NCBI GenBank assembly: GCA_018389105.1
Contig: JACATO010000654.1
Span: 434,001-498,000 of the forward strand
Direction of reading: 5' to 3'
Length of the DNA: 64,000 nt
DNA from: Nautilus pompilius
Taxonomy: Eukaryota > Mollusca > Cephalopoda > Nautilida > Nautilidae
Below, in pieces: positions 1-30,900 of the stretch. Each line of letters starts with the position of its first letter. Position 1 is the stretch's first letter. The notes under the pieces were generated by a model. The model was not told the DNA's origin, ran no database searches, and saw only the letters and a program-made list of their open reading frames with translations. The position numbers and the translations under genes were made by a program.

Positions 1-1693
1 ATCACAATGCTTCTTAATATAACAATTTTATAGGTTACTTTACTTTTAGGAAATCTTAACGTTTTAGTTTCTGCTCACCAGACAACTGTGTGAGATACGT
101 ATAGAAAAATTAATTTTTCTCACCATAATTGTTTTCCCTAAAACAAATTGCATTACTAACCCTCTTCCTTAACAAAACAACTCGATTCTTCATTCCATAC
201 ATCAATTTTTAAAAAAATGGTCTTCACAAAACTCAAAGATACGAATTAGTATATATATAAACCCTTTGGAATCCGATTGATCTATAATGTAATCAAGAGT
301 AATGTTTATAACTTTCACATTATTTACGATTACACGTTTTCTTCAACTTAACAACAGCATGTCTTTCAAATTAAAAAAAATTTTGTCATAAGCCTGAATG
401 GCTCACGATCTCAGACCAGGTAACATTTCAATCGCTTCCATTTGTTTAAGCGAGATCTGGCACTAGCAAACATTTATTAATACATCTTTCAAAGGTGTCT
501 TTCTGAGTTTATATTATGCTGATTTTCAACAAATGATTTAAAAAACTGAGATTCAAAACTAAATTCTAAAATTTGTAGCTTTAATTCTTTGAAAGATTTA
601 ATTTGTTTTAAAATAGTTTTTTTCATCTAAAAATCCTCAAGTCCAAATATGAATATCTGTGAATCTATTAATAGTTCCACCAAATTCTTTGTCATATTTA
701 ATTGTTACTTTGCTAAATAACTAATATAGTAGTTAATTTTCATTGCAATATCCTTTGATAAATTCCTCTCAAAAAAATAATTGAAGTCAACATTTTATTT
801 AGTTATATAAATATTTATTAATTAAAAAAAAAAATAGCTGGCAACTTGTAACGACAGAGAAGGGGGTTAAAATAAGAAAGAGCATGTCGGATCTTTTAAG
901 CTTCCCAATAAAAAAAGGTTTTAATTTTCTACATAGCTGGACAAATCATTCTATTAACTTATGTACAAAACACAGCTGTTATTGTATGTGATGTCAGCCT
1001 GACATTTTAAGCCAAGCCTCTAGCATTCTATAAAGTCTTTAGCATTAAGGGTGCCTCTTAATACACGATTGTTAAATTTATAATAGATATTCCAATCTCT
1101 GTATGCATTTCAGTGGTGTCACATTTATCCTTAAGTGATATGGACAAGACAAACCATTATTGAGTATGTGACTGAAAAACTGGCATCATACTGGAGACTG
1201 CTGGGCACCTTCTAATTAGTGTAGTCCCAGCATGAAGCTGATAATAGCTTGTGTGATTTTAGATTTTTAAATTCTGTGGTGCAATGATTAAGATGGTGCA
1301 GAAGCTCAATGTTTGAGATGAATGGAAAAGTGGTGTGGAATCACAATCACAAATACAGAAGGCAGGCACAATAAATCTTTAGGAAAAAAAAAATGATAAA
1401 GTTTTATAGAGTCATGCAGAAGTTCCCCATGCCCATACTACTAGTACTGAATTTCAGAGAACATTAGGTTACAAAGCTGCTAACATCTGTTGTTCTAAGT
1501 TAATTTTTTATGGATGTATTTGAATGTTTCAGATCTTTTAATTTAAATAAAATCATTACACAGTTCAAAGATTTTCCATTGTTAATCATATATTTATTAA
1601 ACTTTTGCATGTCTAGGTATTCACATCAGATTATTACATAGCCATTGGCAAAATAAAAATATGTTAAGTCAAATAATCAAGTGGAGTTTGCTA

Positions 1694-18416
<16,723 letters not shown>

Positions 18417-18420
18417 TGTT

Positions 18421-20870
18421 GCTCTCTCTCTCTTTTTTTTTTTTTTTAGCGTAGGTGCTGACACCTACCGACCGAAGGGAGATAATAAATATTAAAAAAA
18501 ACACCGTGTTTATTAAAATGTTACTGATATTAAAAAAAAAACAAACCCAGAAACCATTGCATTTTTTAAAAATAATAAGCAAAAAAAAATGATCTTGAGT
18601 CAGACATAATTAAAAGAGGAGTAAATAAAGCGAACTCGACAATCCGCCTGCGCAGTAAGGGAGACCACCGGGGATAGCACGCTGTGGCAGTGCCAGTCTG
18701 TATCCGACCTTACACTCTTAACTGAATTACACTCATCCCTTCACGATATAATTCAGTGCACCCGCACTCTTGATGCCATTGCTTGTTGAACAAAACCCAC
18801 CAGGCATTTTTGCATGTTGATACTAATTGGAGGGAATGTGGTGTACGCCCGATGGGCAGAATTCTGTACCCAGAATACCTGTCTTAATGGCTGCTGCTGC
18901 TGATGATGATGAAGATGATGGGCTGCTTGCTCTCCGGTGCCCTACTGTGATACGGCCTTCAGAGTGTTGGAAACTCACAGAAAATTAGCGACTTTGTGAT
19001 ACGACCGATGTACAGTAGTTGATAATCAAACTCAAAGAATAAAATTAGTTGTGCAATTCAGAAATCCGAGGTAGGAATATCCCAACTGGAGCAAACTCAC
19101 CTTGTCGTGATGCTGCTGCTGCAGAAAAGGCGAGATGCATCGAACAATTATTGATCATCAGTTGGCTGCAATCAATCCGTGTTCAAAATCAAGTGTATGA
19201 TCTGTTCAACAAGGGACATTTAAAAATACTATCAAGTTATAATTAATACGCCGGATGTTGTTATTAACTACATATTTAATTTTTTGAAAATAATCAGTTT
19301 TGAGTACTTTCTTGTTTAATTCTAATAAGTTGCTGGTGACATCCAGAATACAGTATAGCTTAATGTCATGGATATTCTTGGAATATGAATCAGAATGTTA
19401 GCATCTTTGAATCTTAAAAGTTGACAGTAATCATGCCATGATTATCCCCAGAAGCTAGAGTATACATGATAGGCCTTCAGAACAATCCCCTCAAAAGGCC
19501 CCTTTAATTTTAGACATGAGAAAAAACCTGTGTGGTCAGCTGGGGAAGAGCGAGAAGAAATCAAGCCAGTCTTGAATGGGATTCGAACTCAGCTCCTCGA
19601 CCATGGCAGTCCAGGAGTTTAACCATCAGTACAAATGCAATCCTTGAAATACTGAGCCAAAATTCACACATTCACAGAAATAAATCAAAGTGAAGTATGG
19701 AACCATTAATATGCATGTAGTTATAGTACAATCATTCATGGGGGTCACTACCTCCACATATTTAGACAAAAATCCCACTCTTCAGTCCATTGTATTGGTA
19801 AATGCCAGCTGGTTTTTTGAAGCATTCAGCCTGCAGTTACAGTGCTCCAGGTTTACAAGGAATCTATTGCAAACTCAACAAGACAAGGATGTACTCAGAA
19901 CATTCAAGTGGCTGTAGATGCTTAGTAGTTTGAAATTAAACTCTTACTGTCAGTTGAAAGCTGTCCTGTTTCTGGAGTCTGTGGTATGGTATAATTTTGC
20001 TGGCACAGCTTCACTCGTTCCTACTAGTCATTGATGATCCGATTTATCATCAAACGGTTGTCCATAATCAGTGAAAAGTGTTTAATAAAATGTGAATAAG
20101 AAAAATAAACTTATCACTTATTTCATTGGTTTAATCTATAATTCCCTTTGTTTGGTAAAACTGAATTTTTCCAGAGAACATTGACCTTTTTTTACAAACT
20201 TACTTCAAATATTTGAAAGCATAGATTTATGTAATATGACTTTTTCTCTTCTCTTGTTTGCCTATTTATCATTTTGTTTGTTGAAAATAAACACAAAGTT
20301 CAAAATATATCAAACACCTCAGGTTAAGTATTTTGTTTGTGGCTATTTTTAATGTTAAAACTGAAGGGGTCCCCCCCATACTTGGTTTTTCTGTTGTAAA
20401 TGTCTTATTGCATAGAGAGATTTTTAATTGTTAGAATGAGAGGATAAACCAAACAGCTTTGAAGAATGTAAATCCTGTCTGAAACTTCAATGACATGACT
20501 CTGTTCCAGTTACTATAGCCGTGGTTCTTCCTTGTAAGAGGAAATCACGCTTGTTTGAAAGTCAAATCCCAGACCCCTTCTATTTGATATAAAAATAATC
20601 TAGACCTTGCCAACATCGTGTTATAATGCATTGACAATGCTTTAACACTGCATAACAATTTCCTTGTAAGAAGTGTTAACAGCAGCACTCTTTCATCTGT
20701 ATGCTCTTGCAGTTCCTCCGAGGGATAATAATGAGGTTGGTCCAGATATATTTGCATATACAGTATTGTTTTCTCTTTTATACTAAATATTTCTTAACAA
20801 ATCATTTTACAATGCTAACTATTGGAGTAATTCAGTACAACCTCAAAAAAAAATTATTCCAGGAAATATA
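18421..20870. other. Intergenic region upstream of RUVBL2
   Basis: No gene was recognised. The region holds a poly-T/CT run and a short palindrome TAGGTGCTGACACCTA just upstream of the RUVBL2 ATG (about 18450), a GCT/GAT simple repeat near 18890-18920, a SINE at 19480-19645, and otherwise AT-rich unique-looking sequence. Confidence 0.6.
19480..19645 (-). mobile_element. tRNA-derived SINE with good B box
   Basis: On the minus strand the head reads …CTCCTGGACTGCCATGGTCG… and then GAGTTCGAATCCC. The GTTCGAATCC core is a near-perfect RNA polymerase III B box. The body has TGATTTCTTCTCGCTCTTCC and TCATGTCTAAAATTAAAGG. This is the least decayed head of the larger SINE family in the window. Ends approximate. 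Confidence 0.65.
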
Positions 20871-20871
20871 A

Positions 20872-22178
20872 CACTGGTCAACAAGTATTTTTCATCAAGC
20901 ATATGTCAAGGTGTACTTAGTGTAGTTTTTAATGCTGATTTTAAATATACAATTAGTTTTTTGACATCACCTACAGTTTTCAAGATGAGAAAGTTTTTTG
21001 GTTTTAGCTCATGCATTATATAGAAATTCCAATTAATGACGTGCATGCATGTATTTCATTTACATCATGGAAACATACCTTTAAAATAAACTACATTATT
21101 CATTGCCTCATAGTTCAGATGCAATATTTCATCATCTTAAATTAACCAATCAAGTTTTGTCTGATGAAATAGATATTTCAACATCTCAAATTGTCCAGTC
21201 ACAATTGGTCTGATGTTAATGGGAATGCAGGCAGGTTTCACAAAATACTGTTGTTTCTTGTGTCTATGGGATAGTCAGGCAACTGACAGACATTATTCGG
21301 AATCAAACTGGCAGACAAGAACATCATACCAGCCAGGACTGTCTAGCATCAAGAATACACCTCTTGTAGATCCATGTAATGTCCTATTGCCTCATTTGTA
21401 CATAAAGCTTGGACTGATGAAACTGTGTGTAAAGACACTAGGGAAGAGAAGTTTCCCAAAATCACACAGGCGAAGTTGAAAGAGGGTATCTTTGTCGGAC
21501 CCCAAATTAGAGAAGTACTCAAAGATGTCAACTTCAAGACAACACTGGATGAACTGGAACTGCCTGCCTGGAATGCTTTCAATTGGATCTGTGAGAATTT
21601 CTTGGGCAACAAGAAGGCAATGGACTACAAGGATGGCATCAAGAATCTTCTGAAATGTTACTCAGCAATGGGTTGTCGCATGTCACTGAAAGTTCACTTC
21701 TTGGACTTCTTTGCAGATAACCTTGGAGCAGTGTCTGATGAACATGGTGAAAGATTTCACCAGGACATTAGTGCTATGGAGAAACGGTACTAAGACTTCT
21801 GGAATGACAGTATGCTGGCTGACTACTGCTGGACACTTTATTGTGATCAACCAGATCAGGAAATCCAAATCACAATGTTTCTAACTCTGTTGTTCTAACT
21901 TTGTCTGATCCATTTTTTGTGTATTCACTCTTTGTAGAATGATAGTGATGATTTTTAACTCAATAAACTCATTTACTTTCTAAAAATAATATGTCCTTAT
22001 TTATTATGTTAATGATTTCATATATACAAATATGTAAATATTTGCATGTATCTACTGAAAAACTGATACGTGCTGCATACAAATGGAGTGGAATTTTGAA
22101 ATCAGCATGAAAAATTAGTCTAAAAAAGTCTGTTTGCATTCATAATGAGTATAATACATTTAATTTTGTTGACCAGTG
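20872..22178 (+). mobile_element. DNA transposon with CACTGGTCAACAA inverted ends
   Basis: The left end CACTGGTCAACAA (20872) is mirrored exactly by TTGTTGACCAGTG at the right end (22178). TAA immediately flanks both sides, a possible 3-bp target duplication. About 55-65 bp inside each end lies a matching inverted subterminal motif, TTTTTAATGCTGATTTTAAA on the left and TTTTTCATGCTGATTTC on the right. Between them is the C-terminal part of a conserved protein (see 21190-21793), with an AATAAA signal near 21960. At 1.3 kb it is too short to hold the whole protein, so it is a shortened copy. I could not assign the superfamily: a TAA duplication would suit PIF/Harbinger-like elements, but the protein shows no transposase motif I recognise. 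Confidence 0.75.
21190..21793 (+). pseudogene. Fragment of a conserved transposon-borne protein of unknown function
   Basis: Two overlapping reading frames give consecutive parts of one protein. The first has GFTKYCCFLCLWDS, LVDPCNVLLPHLYIKLGLMK and similar blocks; the second has KLKEGIFVGPQIREVL, the aromatic AWNAFNWICENFLG and DEHGERFHQDISAME. The same blocks in the same order occur at 61123-61956 on the other strand. From memory, this family appears as 'uncharacterized protein' in many invertebrate genomes; I know no assigned function. The CCFLC pair and the DEHGERFHQD segment (acidic and histidine residues) are the most striking invariant features. The copy is partial and broken. It is enclosed by the inverted repeats at 20872 and 22178, which ties the protein family to a mobile element. 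Confidence 0.7.
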
Positions 22179-22179
22179 T

Positions 22180-24986
22180 AAGCTATAAAAAGATGACATC
22201 ATGCCTGAGGCTACTGAGTGCAATAATTTTTGACATTAATGTATAAACAAAGTCTGGGTAACTGAAGAAAGAAAAAAGAAAAATATCACTACTTTATTTA
22301 AACAAGTCTCTACTGTACTGTAATGTATACACATACAACTACCTATCCATATGTACTGGAGTAGACGGATGAAGATTGGAAAAACTTCATTCTAGAGAAG
22401 CAGCAAGGATATAAATGCTCCTTCACTGGAGTTTAGGTACATCAGCCCATGCACTCTTCAGATTAATTGTACCCAGAAAGCCTGTCACTCAAAAGGCTTT
22501 AGGCGCTCGTCAAAGTTTGGTTTGAATTTTTTCTCCGGCTAAAAGCGCAGATCAATAACAATTTCAAAGTTAAGACATCTAAATGACGCATAGCTGTTAA
22601 AATAATTTATTGACGCATTACTGACACATCATAAATACACAGTACACAAGTTCCAGCCATCTCTTTTAAACATTTAAAAAGCACTGAGCAGAGAACGAAG
22701 CAGGAAGCTCAGCCACAGCTGTTCATCTTTCACATGGTAATTTTTTCCAGTATTTCAGGACTTAATATTTTGCCCAAGACTCTTCTACAAAAGCAGATAC
22801 AAAGAACTGCCCACAGGTGAGACACAACAGTCAGAAAACAAGAAATTGCCTGGTATCAGATGAAAACCTAGTACATAATTTATGTCAAGCTATAGACATA
22901 TTACAGAAAAATTCTAAAACTGAAACTTAGAAAATAAGTTGTCAAAAGTGGAGCAAGCCTCTTTTTATGCATATCTGAATATGAAAACAATAATAATCTA
23001 TAAACAGACAAATACAATTAGTTTTATGGATATTATTATTACTATTTGATGTGCTTCAATTATGATTAACTTTAGAGCAGTAAGGAATGAGGAGAAAAAA
23101 ACTTCGAATGTTAGGGGACTAGAAGGGGATGTATAGGTCAATAAAGTTGTTAAGTGAGATAACTCACTTTGAAGCTCTGATATTATGAAAGTTTATATGA
23201 AAAGATTAATGGTAATTAAAAAAAATGCAAAGTGTTGTTAAATGCGTATAGTAAAATTTGGAATTTAAATTTTAGAATTATAGCTCTTGTGAGAATAAGC
23301 AAAACTAAACTAAAATTAATTTTAAAAACTTAAGAGCATGTTAATTGTTTAGGAAGCAACTTTTAATATTTAATTTAATTTTAAACTTTACAGTTCATCT
23401 TAAATAATCTTTTCTCTGGATTTTTAAGAGCTAAAATATTTGGAAAATCTTGCCCGTTTAATTTTCTGTCAAATAAGGGGTGCAGTTCAAAACAGAACTA
23501 CTAAATACTTTAAATACATTAGAATGAAAGCGAGAGAGTTACTCATAAATTGCTCTCATTATGGAAATAGCTATAGGTTTAAAATGATTGTATAATTGGT
23601 ATTTATAAAAAACAATGCAAGAACCAATGTGTGTGTTGTTGGCATCTTAAACAATCTGAAGGGTGTACGGAGTTTATCAATTCAACCATAATCTGCAACT
23701 TTCCTTTAGGTTGCAATATCTGAAAACAAATACAATGAGCCAAATAACATCACATTAACCTGGTAAATAATCACAAAATACAAATTCCATTTAACTGGGC
23801 AAAATTTGCAAATTTATATAAACAAATTCTGACCTAATTCTTAGAAATGATTTACAACAGAACTGCATTTTTTTCTTTTTTAAGATTAGGATGAACAAAT
23901 ACTATCTTTATCAACCTAACACCTTCGGAAATAACTTGGTAACTTACTGTATGTTCCCATAAAAAAAGTAGAGTTAATACTTGCTACAAACTAATATTCC
24001 ACCATCTGTGCTCTCATCAGAGGTTCAAAGGCTTTGTTTTGTTAACACACAAAAGTGAAAATTAAAGTGAAAAATATTTTGCTGTAGCACCAGTAATTCC
24101 CAATTAAACAAGTATATAGATGGGCTATAATCGATGTAACATGCTTTAACCATCAAAATCCAGAACGAAGCATATGTCAATTATAGTGCCGTATTCTCCG
24201 AGATTGAAGGTCAAGGTATATGACATTGATTATCATGACCTCGTCTCTGTTTAATTAGGAATTGCTAGTGCTGAAACAACTAGTCCCAGGTTTACTCTAC
24301 TGGATATTAAATTTTTTTTTTAATCTTTTTAGCAGAATTCTGAGGAAATACTGAAGAACTGTAATCATAGTATTACTAATATTATATTAAAAAAATTTAT
24401 AGTAATAATTTTAGTTAGGTTACTATCTATGGGTAAATGATGTAAAAAAACAAAAACAAAAACTACTACAATGGTGCAATGAACAGTTTTTAGAGAATTT
24501 TATTTCAAATATAAACATTTTTCCATCTCATCATATCAATTATTTATAGATAATCTCTGAAAAGAAAAAAAAAAAAGAAGCACAAAACAGTTTTGGCTGC
24601 TGAGAACATCTCAGCTTCTCTTATAAATGGGCCGATTTTAAGAGTATATTAGGAAACATATCTGAAGACAGATTTCTTTCAAGAAAATGATATAATACCA
24701 CCACCAACAATTCAAGTAGCTAGAGCTAAGAAAGAATGTAATGGTGGTAGGAGTTGTAACTCCGCCCTTAATGGTTTAGGGATAAGTTTCTAGTCAATAA
24801 GTTAGGCACAAAATCTCTAAACATTTACATAAATATCTATAAACAAATCATCTCCATATTTAAGACATTAAAATTAAAACAAGACTTTTCAAAAACGTTT
24901 TCTTGTTGTTACTCTTATGCAACACAAGCCACAGCATTTGCAGTTCTCTAAGATAAGTGTGTCAGCCCTAACCTAGAAGTGTAACG
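22180..24986. other. Region downstream of the phosphatase gene; probable 3' UTR plus intergenic DNA
   Basis: No coding sequence was recognised. The minus-strand phosphatase stops at 24987, so its 3' UTR must begin here. A minus-strand AATAAA lies about 480 bases past the stop (near 24500), and others occur farther left; which one is used cannot be told. A MITE lies at 24085-24285. Confidence 0.5.
24085..24285. mobile_element. Short MITE, copy 1 of an AGCACCAGTAATTCC family
   Basis: The left side reads AGCACCAGTAATTCCCAATT. The right side, complemented, reads CAGCACTAGCAATTCCTAAT. The inverted repeats extend inwards for tens of bases, with shared GATGT and ATATACCTTGACC blocks. The second copy at 29521-29652 has the same ends and core. 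The element has no coding capacity. Ends to within a few bases. Confidence 0.6.
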
Positions 24987-27900
24987 TTATTTTGGAAGAA
25001 ATTCTCCCAAAGCACCAAGTCTTGGAGCAAAATAGTTAGGAACAATCTGCTTGGTGGCACAGCTTTGCCTCAGATCCTGTTCAGTTGAAATGCCAGAGAG
25101 AACAAGCATGGATTTCAAGTGACAGTTGACAGCTAGTCCCATATCTGTATTTAGCCTGCAACAAAGATGAATACACACTAACAGATGAATGTAGCCAACT
25201 CATTTTTAAATCACAATATAAACTCAGCTGCAGATATAATACCAACAGGAATCTAAGCATAGCACCTTCAACCTGTGAAAACATTAACGGTGCTTATACT
25301 TTTGGCAAAAGTATAAGAAACAAGATTCGTTGTTTGGGAAAAGTTATCAGAGAGTTTTATTCAGCTCCATCTTTTTAAAAAACCAAGACAAGCATCTAGA
25401 TAAGACTCTGCAGTTGTCACACAATTCAGAAACAAAGTGGGAAAGTTGCCGGAGCTGAAGTAAAATTGGCTGTTAGTACCAGCATGTCTAACACCCGAGC
25501 ATTAGTGAAGAATTACAGATTTCTAGGAATGCTGATGAATGGATACACCAATAGAAGAATTAGCACAGAAAACTGCAACAAAAGTAAAAAGATGTGGATT
25601 GACTATTGCATGTGAATAGAATTTTGGTTAATCAATACCAAAAATCTACATATTTCTTTTTAGTTCCTAATTCCCAAAAAAAGATGTCTTACATATTTAA
25701 ATTGTTTAATATCTTTTCTCAGATTTACTAGTATTTGCTATGCATCTGTATGTAATAAATAAATAAACCAGAATGGTTAAAAGATATGGGAACTATAACT
25801 GCCTTACTAATCTGACATTATAAGACAACAAAATAATTAGGCATTTAACTAAGCTTCTTCATGCCAAATATTTTTTTTTTTTTAGATAAACAAAGAAAAA
25901 GCTTCTGGCATATATATAAAAGAACAAAGTCTTATGGTAGCTTAGAATAGAAAAAAAAAATCAAGTAAAAGTAACCTGTCTCCTATCATGATGGTTCTAG
26001 ATGGATCCAGGCTGTGCATTTTCATCAACAGGTTAAAAATTGGCGAATGGGGCTTCCCCATAACTATGGGTTCTCTCTGACTGGCAAGTTTCACTGCTTC
26101 GATCATGACACCAGTACCTGACAGATTAAAAACAAAAAAAATAAAAGCTTTAGCCAGTTTAAATAGTCTTTATCTGATTTATAGAATTGAGGCTAGCTCT
26201 TTCTCCCTACTGTCTGGGGCTGTAGACCTACCAGTTGAGGCTACACTCATATACATGCACGTACTGAGAGGACAAAATGGGAGACAATGATACATGAGGA
26301 GAATAAAAAAGAAATGACATCAGGTTAGTGGAAGAAGAAATGGTAAATATAGTGGTTCTTTTTGTGCTTCAGTTGGAGAGAAGTCAGCAAATGTGTTCCC
26401 TGTCAGTGCAGAGTTAAGAACCAGTTTGCGATTACAGCTGAAGTTCTTCCAACCAGTCTGCTGTGTCTTGTGAAATGTAAATTAAACAAAATGGCTAAGT
26501 GAAAGTAAATAGGTAAACCAAAGCACCAAAATCATACAGAGTTTAATTAAAAAAGAACAAACATGCAGACTTATTCACAATAATAAGGGGTTTTCAATGT
26601 GAACTGCAACCTGTTTTTTTCAGCCATCTATAAATACTAATACTAGTGGACATAATTATAAATTAGCCAAAATTATATACATAAATATATAAATAATTCT
26701 AGTAACAGAGTTGTTAAAAAAGTAGAATAGACTGCTGGTAAGTGTAGTTTGGGCCCTAATTAATTATAAGAAAGTAACTATTTGGACAAATCTAACTTTT
26801 CCACACAAAATGTAACACCTGTGGAAATACCAGAACAAACCCACAAGAAGCAGACTGATGCTTTTCCACATAATCACCAGTTCTGGTAACACTTTTCTCA
26901 CTAATGCTTTCAGTTGGCAAGCCTCATGGTGATAAGATCACAGTTTATCCGGTAATATTCCTGTAATTTCAGTTAGACCCTTTCAAGAATTATATTGTCA
27001 TTTCTATTCCCCACAAGTACCTATACAAGCCATGATGGTTTCCTGTCTCCTTGTAATTACTATAGTATATGGTTAAGAACCCAGGATAAATTTCCATTGG
27101 CCTAAATTTGGCCATTTCCTCCCACAGCTAAATAGACTCCTAGTGGAGTCTGTATTTCAAACTTCATCTTGCACCTCTCTGTATGTGCCATAGTCTAGAT
27201 TAACACATTCATGCTCACTTGCTTATGGCTGTGAAGGTGGATAACTCAGGAGTAAATTCACACTACTCCCACTGGCCATCGTCAAGTACAACACGACAAC
27301 CAAAACAAACTATCTGAAACTTTGCAAACACTGGAATGAATGCTAAAGATGGAAAAAATTATTAATTAAGTAGATTAATATCATATGAAAAAAATATGCT
27401 GATTAATTTTCCTAACACTTGAGAAATTAAAATTTCTTACCTGGCATAAGAATATCACCATTAACAGGCAAACTGGCATCTTCGTTAGTGGCCAAAAACA
27501 GACAGTTCTTTTTCTGAAGATAACTTGCTGCTTTTAACACTTTTGGGTAACTCAGGTGGGGATCAAATGCAATTAGAACACAGTTCACCTAAAATAAGTG
27601 TAAAAGGGGCAAGTTGAAAAATCCTTCAGTTCTCAAAAGATGAAGATGTTTAACACAAGGTACAATGAAACTTCTAAGCAGATTTGAGGTACTGATTGCT
27701 TGGTTTTGCATGAGAGAAAAAAAACTGTAGTTTATCTCTGGTGAATGGTAAAATCAGGGATATCAAGTTTTACATAAATGAAGACAAGATACCCACTGTC
27801 AAATATTAACCAGTCAACAGTCTGGGATGTTGGTAGTCCTACTTACAGATCATCATTGTGGAAAGGTGAAGACAACAATGAAGGAATGCATTAAAAAAAA

Positions 27901-30900
27901 ATAATCGATGTATGGGTTATCAGGCAAAAAACAAAAGAAAAAAAGAAGCTTCTACCTGGATGTTATCTAAGTGAACACTGCATTACTTGTTGGATCTTGT
28001 GATCGCTGGTGAACCTCCCAAATTGGAGAGTATCTTTCAGAGGTCCAAGAGGCGAAAATCAGATGGGGCAAGATCCAGACAAACTGTAGGCAAGATTTGG
28101 CAGAGGTTCACAGTGTTGATGGCTATTCCTATGAGCTGTGTCCATCTTGCCTATGTTTTCACCAGTGGTGGCACTGCCAGGGTGTCCTAGTCAATCTTCA
28201 CCCACTACTGATGTTTGGTCATTTTTAACCCTGTCCACCCACTCTACGCCAGAAACTTCTCTCCCCCACATCACACCAACATTCTCCAGTGGATTCCAGT
28301 TGGCAGAACACCTTCAGATCTCAGAAACAACTGTGTGGCCATGTTTATTTACTCACTAGCAACACGGCACGAGTGAACAAATCCTGAACAAAAATGTTCA
28401 AGTACTCAATTGTCATTGTAGCTTGGCAGCATGGCATTTACCACTTTGTCACATGTAGATAACGCTGATGTGAATATTGTCTTTATTTTCTGAAATTCTC
28501 TGGACCTATCATCATAAAAAGATTTGAACTGACAGACACACCTAAGTAAAATAAGTCCCTATCAGAAAATCCTCAACCGAAGCAGGTTTACCATGAAGTA
28601 ATCAAGAGATAAGCCTCCATTTTGAGTTGTAGATTTGATGTAAAAAGTCAGACATTGGAAAAGATGTCTCTTCAAGGTCATCTAGCCAAATACGAAAAAA
28701 AATACACTTAAAGTTTAGATAACGAACATCTTCCTGTAAATTGAGGAAACTCTGAACATTACTTTCTATCCTAGTCTCACATGTTCAATCAGCCATGTTT
28801 GATTTTTATTCTAGCTAAATAAAATAATAATAGGAACAACTTACTTCTGGATCAAGTTCAGTCTTTGTCCAATCTTCAAGAGTTCCTTGAACAAGATCTG
28901 GCTAGAAATAATTTTTTAAAAAATGAATACCATAGATACTAAAATTCTAAAATAATGCAAAGAAAATAATTTCTGTAACTTATCTTCTAAGTTCAAACCA
29001 ATACAGATTTCCATGTTGGTCTATTCCACTAGATATTCCCTAATCTAAACCTTTCTAAATTGTTTCAAGTTAAACTATCTTAAAGAAAATCATGAAGTTT
29101 TACATAAAAAATGTCCAGAATTAGTGGTAAAAAGAGTGTGAATTCTGTAAACTTTCCATGTAGCTCTCAAAGATTACAAATGGAAAGGTTAAGATAGGAT
29201 GCTCACAATTTTTGTAGTTGAATATTCCCTAAATTATAACAGAATACAAGATGCATATACATTTTAATTTTCTAGTATGAACAGCTGGTTACCTAGTGGT
29301 CAGCTTCTACAGAAGCCCCAAGTTGAAATCTTGATGCAGCACTAAAAGGTCTGTATTGGTCTCTTTGCCACTTCTGTTTATACATTAATTGTTCCCACCT
29401 TTCCATTAAACACAAACACTAATTGTACTTTCTTTCAGAATTTGTAGGATACAGGCACAAGATAAACTCAATCAAACCATCAATAGGGGAGACCACTGGA
29501 GCTATTTGTCAAAGAGGTTACAGCACCTGTATTTCCTAATTAAAGGTAGAGAAGGGCTATAATTGATGTCATATACCTTGAACCTCAATCTCAAAGGATA
29601 CGTTGTTGATTATGGCCTTGTCTATACTTTTAATTAGAAATTACTGGTGCTGTAACAATGTAATGTGTTACACCCCTGTATCAACTAGCACAGGTTTCCA
29701 TTTCCTTATTTTCAATGCAGAAATAGATTTTAAAACAATCTAATCACTGTTAAATTATATTATCAAAATAAAATTATATAAAATTCTGAAATAACTTGCA
29801 GAGAAATCACAATTTCTACTTTGTCTCTAATCCTTTAGCTGACATTTTCGCCGATTTATTTGCAGATTAGTTAACTTAGTGGATGTACGACATAAACCCT
29901 GAAATAGCTTTAGATATGATGAGTGTTATTCTAAGCAGCTTGAAAAGACTTAAGCATACAGTCAAAACAAATATTGGGCTGTACCCCTATTTCTGTATGC
30001 TTGATCCCATAATCATCGAGCTCTTTGGCAGACCCACTTCCTCCAATGAGGTACACTTTTCCTTGGAAATCCATGTTTTTCAAATATGTAGCAGCAACAT
30101 AGGGGGTAGAGATGATCTGATCCTAGAAATCATAATATATTATAATATATTAGCATACACAGACAACAGAAGCAAGCAACACTGATAAAGTCAGTGGAAT
30201 CCCAGAGACTATCATGTATAAGGAAATGCCAGTCACGTTATCGCCACATTCGCAATAACCACTTCACAGGCAAAAGGTTGGAAGAGAGAACCACAACAGC
30301 ATCTCACCAATTCAGCCGGAAACCCCAAACTATGGAATTTTCTAACGTACTCGTGTCTTGTCTTTGAACTGTTGTTTGTCACATAGAAAACTTGTTTTCC
30401 CTAGAAATAGAGAAAAATCAGATATCACAACAAAGCAGGAGATCAAAATAAGTCTTTTACATTTCTTAATATTTATTATTTCTGTAGGTATGAGAGTAAG
30501 AGCTGCTTCTGCATAGCCCACCACATTCTGAGACTGGCTATAGAGGGCATGATCAACAGTCGCTGGACAGGGGTGACAGAAAAATCAATGAACTTTAAAA
30601 TAAAAAATTTTTTTACTTAAGCAAGGATTAAGGACCTACAATAATAAAACACATACCCTCCAAAAGACGCACAATTTACCTGATTTAATAGTAAATAATT
30701 GACACAGCGCTACAGTAGTTCTAACAGGTAAAAATACTTCATAAGTTTGCAACCAAAGGGCTTATAAAGGAAGCATCTTCTTGGTCATCACCATTCTCAC
30801 TTAATTGCAAACTTCTCCTGCAGATAATACAACTTAGTGGGAACTTTCAAGTGAAACTCGGCTGAAACGTTATCGTCAAAAAAGTATCCGACCAGGCTCC

